Source of the DNA: Vitreoscilla stercoraria DSM 513
GTDB lineage: Bacteria; Pseudomonadota; Gammaproteobacteria; Burkholderiales; Neisseriaceae
NCBI RefSeq assembly: GCF_000382305.1
Contig: NZ_KB908021.1
Location: 62,001 to 126,000, forward strand
Direction: 5' to 3'
DNA: 64,000 bases
Made by a program: the position numbers and the translations under genes. The notes beneath the pieces were generated by a model. That model was not told the DNA's origin. It saw only the letters and a list, made by a program, of their open reading frames with translations, and searched no databases. Positions 61,092 to 64,000 of the stretch are shown here, piece after piece; position 1 is the stretch's first letter, and each line of letters starts with the position of its first letter.

Positions 61092-61271
61092 ATGGAAGAC
61101 TCCAATAAAAAAACTAAAGTGCGCAAAAAAGACAGCCAGCTCTTAATTCGAATCAATGGTGAAGAACGTGATCAGTTTATTCAATTGTGTGAGCAATTGG
61201 ATACTACCGCAGCCAGAGAGTTAAGAAAGTTTATCCGAGAATTTATGAAAAACCATAAAGTTTCAGATTAA
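61092..61271 (+). CDS. Small ribbon-helix-helix-like protein
   Basis: The ATG at 61092 after AGGA gives 59 residues. KKDSQLLIRINGEERDQFIQLCEQLDTTAARELRKFIREFMK is the pattern of a ribbon-helix-helix DNA-binding protein: one strand and two helices. It could be a small repressor or a relic antitoxin. It is 19 bases from the next tiny gene. Confidence 0.6.
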   Translation: MEDSNKKTKVRKKDSQLLIRINGEERDQFIQLCEQLDTTAARELRKFIREFMKNHKVSD

Positions 61272-61290
61272 TTAAAACAGGAGTAAGGTT

Positions 61291-61401
61291 ATGTCCGTAT
61301 TGAAAAAGTTAGAAAAGAAAATCAAATCTCGTAAAACTAAAATTGCCAAGCATGAAGGCAAGTTGGCAAAGTTGAAAAAACAACTGCAAAAAGCCAAATA
61401 A
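61291..61401 (+). CDS. Lysine-rich 36-residue coiled-coil protein
   Basis: A small gene with a strong AGGAG site 7 bases before the ATG. The product alternates Lys with Leu and Ile (MSVLKKLEKKIKSRK, KLAKLKKQLQKAK) and should be an amphipathic basic helix. It ends 24 bases before a good terminator. The function is unknown. Repetitive lysine content could also arise by chance, but the signals around it are good. Confidence 0.6.
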   Translation: MSVLKKLEKKIKSRKTKIAKHEGKLAKLKKQLQKAK

Positions 61402-61425
61402 GTTTGCAGATGGATGGTTAAAAAT

Positions 61426-61453
61426 AACCCACTATTAAAGTAGTGGGTTTTTG
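61426..61453 (+). terminator. Terminator after the two small genes
   Basis: AACCCACTA and TAGTGGGTT arms, 6-base loop, then TTTTGTTTGTTT. Confidence 0.85.
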
Positions 61454-61537
61454 TTTGTTTGATGGTTGCGATCAATTTGCTTATAGGTGGCGTTTAAGAC
61501 TGTTTGATGAATGGATGGTTGAGCCGTGCGTCTGGTG

Positions 61538-61563
61538 GCGTCCTGTAAATAGTGACAGGACGC
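61538..61563. repeat. Partial inverted uptake-word pair
   Basis: GCGTCCTGT and ACAGGACGC separated by AAATAGTG, followed by TTTT. It is a degenerate form of the hairpin seen elsewhere in the window. Confidence 0.6.
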
Positions 61564-61582
61564 TTTTGAAGTTAACAATATT

Positions 61583-61633
61583 CATTTGTCCAATACCATA
61601 TTTAAAAAGATTAAATTTGGTATTGGACAAATG
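61583..61633. repeat. 16-bp inverted repeat with AT-rich loop
   Basis: CATTTGTCCAATACCA and its reverse complement (61618-61633) enclose 19 bases that are themselves nearly palindromic. The hairpin is not followed by a T tract and has no gene just before it. It may be an operator or a small non-coding repeat. Confidence 0.6.
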
Positions 61634-61725
61634 CAATGAGATGACTTTATTGAAGCGTTTTCACATTTTTATCCACTTTTAAGGTATGGCTCTCATGAAA
61701 AATATGGGGCTTGCCCAATCATATC

Positions 61726-61764
61726 TTGCCCGATAATTGCAATGATCATGCAATTATCGGGCAA
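61726..61764. repeat. 16-bp perfect inverted repeat upstream of the porin gene
   Basis: TTGCCCGATAATTGCA and its reverse complement (61749-61764) enclose 7 bases. TTGCCC also occurs just before it at 61711. It is followed by ATTGCTTTTT. It lies 128 bases before the porin gene and could regulate it or end a small RNA. Confidence 0.6.
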
Positions 61765-61891
61765 ATTGCTTTTTAGCTAACTGTTTTTGTCAACGTCATC
61801 AAGAGTACATTGGCTGACCTGAAATTCATTGAGACTCGATATCAATATTTTAGGAGTTCTTTTTTGCTTTTCAAAATAAAAAACCATCAAG

Positions 61892-63331
61892 ATGAAACAT
61901 AACAGATTCAGCCAATCTACGAGGACAGAAACTTTGAAACAACCAATGACCGCATGGATACCATTATGGATTTTATTGGCAGTGTCTTATACTGCGCAGG
62001 GTCAAGAATCCAACAATGTGGATACTACACAAGCTGTAAATAATACATTGATTGGAGAAAATCCTTTTTTTTCGGATGCCAAAGTGTCGGTTTTGAATCG
62101 ACATTATTATTTTAATCGTGATTTTCGTGATGGTGGTGCTAATCCATCGGGTACCAATCAATTTATTCCCATCAATCAACGCCATGGTTATCGTGATGAA
62201 TGGGCTCATGGTTTGGTCGTAGACGCTCAATCTGGTTATACATCGGGGGTGGTGGGCTTGGGTGTGGATGCACAAGCATTAATAGGTATTCGTTTAGACA
62301 GCTCTGGTGCCAAAACAGGTACTGGTTTGATTCCGGTGGGAAAAGATGGACAACCGAGCGACACATGGAGTGAAGTCAGCGGTGCTGTCAAAGCCAAAGT
62401 GGGTGAAACAGTGGTCAAATACGGTACGCAAATGCCCAATACACCCGTATTGTCGGTACACAATGCCCGTTTACTGCCTGCGACAAGCAATGGCGTGTCG
62501 TTGGAGAGTAACGATATTGATCAATTGAACCTACAAGCGGGTTGGTTTACACATGTCAATGCCATCGACAGCACCAATCACGATGACCGTTTTAATACTG
62601 AATATGGTTTGGGTATCCACGCCAAACGGGCGGGTTATTTGGGTGCAACATACAAATTCACCCCCGATACCCAAGCCAGCGCGTATTACGGTCAATTGAA
62701 AGACGTATGGCATCAATATTATTTGCAAGGCAATCACACGTGGCGTTTGAATCATGGTCAGTTTTTGAAAGTCAATGGCGTGGGTTATTGGAATCGATCA
62801 ACGGGTCAAGCGCTCGCGGGCGACATTGACAGTCGATTATTGGGAGCGAATGTCACTTATGGCAATGCGTTGCATTCGATTACAGCGGGTTATCAGCAAG
62901 TGTTTGGTGATGAACCTTTGGATGTGGTGGGTTTTCGTACCATAGGTGGCAATGCCAATTTTGCCAATGCAGGCAACGTGGCCATTTTCAATGAAGCCAA
63001 TGAAAAATCATGGCAGCTGCGCTATGACTTGAATTTCAAAACCTTGGGTGTGCCGGGATTGACTTTTACAGGACGCTATATCAAAGGTTTTGATATGGAC
63101 AATCGTGACAGCCAAAACGCGATGTATCGAAACGCTTTGCGTGGCTACACCTACAAAGACGGTGACAGCCATTGGGAGCGAGATTTGGAATTGCGGTATG
63201 AATTTCAACATGGCAAAGCCAAAGGCTTGAATTTGCGTATTCGCCAAGCGACTTTGCGTGGCTCAGCAGGCTATCGTTATGGCAATATGGATGAAATTCG
63301 CGTCATTGTAGAATATCCTTGGTCTTTATAG
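61892..63331 (+). CDS. OprD-family outer-membrane porin
   Basis: The 479-residue protein has a signal sequence after a long polar start (cleavage near AQGQE, residue 37; the Met at 19 is an alternative start). It has the OprD features NRHYYFNRDFRDGG, GYRDEWAHGLVVDAQSGYTSG, YGTQMPNTPVLSVHNARLLP and a terminal beta strand IRVIVEYPWSL. OprD-type channels take up amino acids, aromatic acids or other carboxylates across the outer membrane. The IclR regulator facing it suggests aromatic-acid uptake as one option; this is not proven. An uptake-like word lies inside at 63067-63078. Confidence 0.9.
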   Translation: MKHNRFSQSTRTETLKQPMTAWIPLWILLAVSYTAQGQESNNVDTTQAVNNTLIGENPFFSDAKVSVLNRHYYFNRDFRDGGANPSGTNQFIPINQRHGYRDEWAHGLVVDAQSGYTSGVVGLGVDAQALIGIRLDSSGAKTGTGLIPVGKDGQPSDTWSEVSGAVKAKVGETVVKYGTQMPNTPVLSVHNARLLPATSNGVSLESNDIDQLNLQAGWFTHVNAIDSTNHDDRFNTEYGLGIHAKRAGYLGATYKFTPDTQASAYYGQLKDVWHQYYLQGNHTWRLNHGQFLKVNGVGYWNRSTGQALAGDIDSRLLGANVTYGNALHSITAGYQQVFGDEPLDVVGFRTIGGNANFANAGNVAIFNEANEKSWQLRYDLNFKTLGVPGLTFTGRYIKGFDMDNRDSQNAMYRNALRGYTYKDGDSHWERDLELRYEFQHGKAKGLNLRIRQATLRGSAGYRYGNMDEIRVIVEYPWSL

Positions 63332-63355
63332 ACAATAATGTCGTGTCAGTTAAGC

Positions 63356-63384
63356 AAGCGTCCTGTAAAGTTTACAGGACGCTT
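63356..63384. terminator. Inverted uptake-word terminator between the porin and IclR genes
   Basis: Perfect 14-base arms (63356-63369 and 63371-63384), each with AAGCGTCCTGTA. It separates convergent genes, so it can serve both. Confidence 0.8.
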
Positions 63385-63403
63385 TGGTGTATGAGTGTAG
63401 CGA

Positions 63404-64000
63404 TTATAAAAAATGGCGCAATTGCTTGGCGACTTCTTGCATCGGCATCAAACTGCGATGCATCACTTCTTCAATGGTGTATTGTTCTTTGCGAGCCACT
63501 GTATTTAAGCCTGCTATGACTTTGCCTGTTGAATCAAACACCGGGATTGAAAAACCAATAAAGCCCACTTCATGTTCTTCTACTGCCAAAGCCCAACCTT
63601 GATCGTGTACTTCACGTAAATTTTCTTTGAATTGTTCTATATCGGTGATGGTGTATTTGGTCAAACGACTGAATTCTGATTTAGACAGCCACTCGTTTAA
63701 TTCAGCCTCAGGCATATGAGCCAAAATGACTTTGCCATTGGACGCGGTATGGGCTGGAATGCGGTTGCCATTGTGAATGCCATAAGGCAAAACGCGGTTT
63801 TTTTCAGCACTGGCCAAATAGCTGCATGCCAAAGTAATGACATCACTTTGGTCTAAAATCACTACTGCATGGCACATGCTGGTTTGTGCTGACAATGAAT
63901 GCAGCAGTGGCTCTGCAATTTTGGGTAAATGAGCAGAACGCAAATAAGCACCTGAAAACTTCATCACCCGTGGCGTGAGCCAGAAAAAAGTACCATCTGT
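63404..64000 (-). CDS. IclR-family transcription regulator, C-terminal part
   Basis: The frame runs in from the right edge; 198 residues plus stop are visible. It starts in the DNA-binding-domain tail (TFFWLTPRVMKFSGAYLRSA) and holds the IclR effector domain (VVILDQSDVITLACSYLASAEKNRVLPYGIHNGNRIPAHTASNGKVILAHM, VGFIGFSIPVFDSTGKVIAGLNTVAR, MQEVAKQLRHFL). This resembles the PcaU/PobR aromatic-acid group. The helix-turn-helix lies outside the window. Confidence 0.92.
   Translation of the reverse strand, partial: TDGTFFWLTPRVMKFSGAYLRSAHLPKIAEPLLHSLSAQTSMCHAVVILDQSDVITLACSYLASAEKNRVLPYGIHNGNRIPAHTASNGKVILAHMPEAELNEWLSKSEFSRLTKYTITDIEQFKENLREVHDQGWALAVEEHEVGFIGFSIPVFDSTGKVIAGLNTVARKEQYTIEEVMHRSLMPMQEVAKQLRHFL

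Overview
The window is bacterial DNA of moderately low GC. It most resembles a betaproteobacterium of the family Neisseriaceae. The evidence is chromosomal gene content (gpmI-envC-ctpA, yqgE-ruvX, a TfpZ-type pilin accessory gene, argB, xseA, an OprD-type porin) and a 12-base word, AAGCGTCCTGTA. The word is scattered through the genes and repeated head-to-head in hairpins at gene ends, as DNA-uptake sequences are in this family. The species cannot be fixed from the sequence.

Layout. Positions 1-12627 are core chromosome: a leftward block ctpA (cut by the window edge), envC, gpmI; a rightward pair yqgE-ruvX; leftward sulP and tfpZ; rightward argB, a small acetyltransferase, a secreted esterase, an FAD-linked oxidase, xseA and tRNA-Leu(UAG). 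Positions 12628-22361 are an integrative element in the 3' end of that tRNA. It holds a tyrosine integrase, AlpA, a Mu-type Gam protein, two Mor-type activators, a MazG-like protein, a primase, a DUF927 helicase and a large iteron array that looks like a replication origin. It has no capsid, tail or terminase gene, so it looks like a phage satellite. About 22566-59768 is a Mu-like transposable prophage of about 37 kb lying in reverse. From right to left it has a LexA-like repressor, Ner, MuA, MuB, early genes, GemA, Mor, a lysis cassette, terminase, portal, minor head protein, protease/scaffold, capsid and a long tail set without a sheath gene. The tail set suggests a siphovirus of the B3/D3112 type. 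Plus-strand cargo genes interrupt it at 23626-25195, 31989, 37537 and 47758. Positions 59769-64000 are chromosome again: two truncated genes facing each other, two tiny genes, a cluster of hairpins, an OprD-family porin and an IclR regulator cut by the right edge.

How the parts may work together. The most interesting signal is the link between satellite and prophage. The satellite encodes two homologues of the prophage Mor activator. It also encodes Gam, for which I see no gene in the prophage. Upstream of its alpA-gam-mor-mor operon it has a promoter-like element (GTACTGACA-N5-CATGGCAC) nearly identical to elements in front of three prophage late operons. It has two copies of a 20-base motif whose core otherwise occurs only at the two ends of the prophage. 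This suggests a satellite specialised on a Mu-like transposable phage. That is an inference from sequence and has not been tested.

Other notable points are a one-base frameshift in the major capsid gene, a minor head protein with an extra C-terminal domain and an overlapping small gene (possible toxin and immunity), a nested scaffold start, a perfect 69-bp tandem duplication at the prophage end, and a nested palindrome of two iteron types in the satellite.
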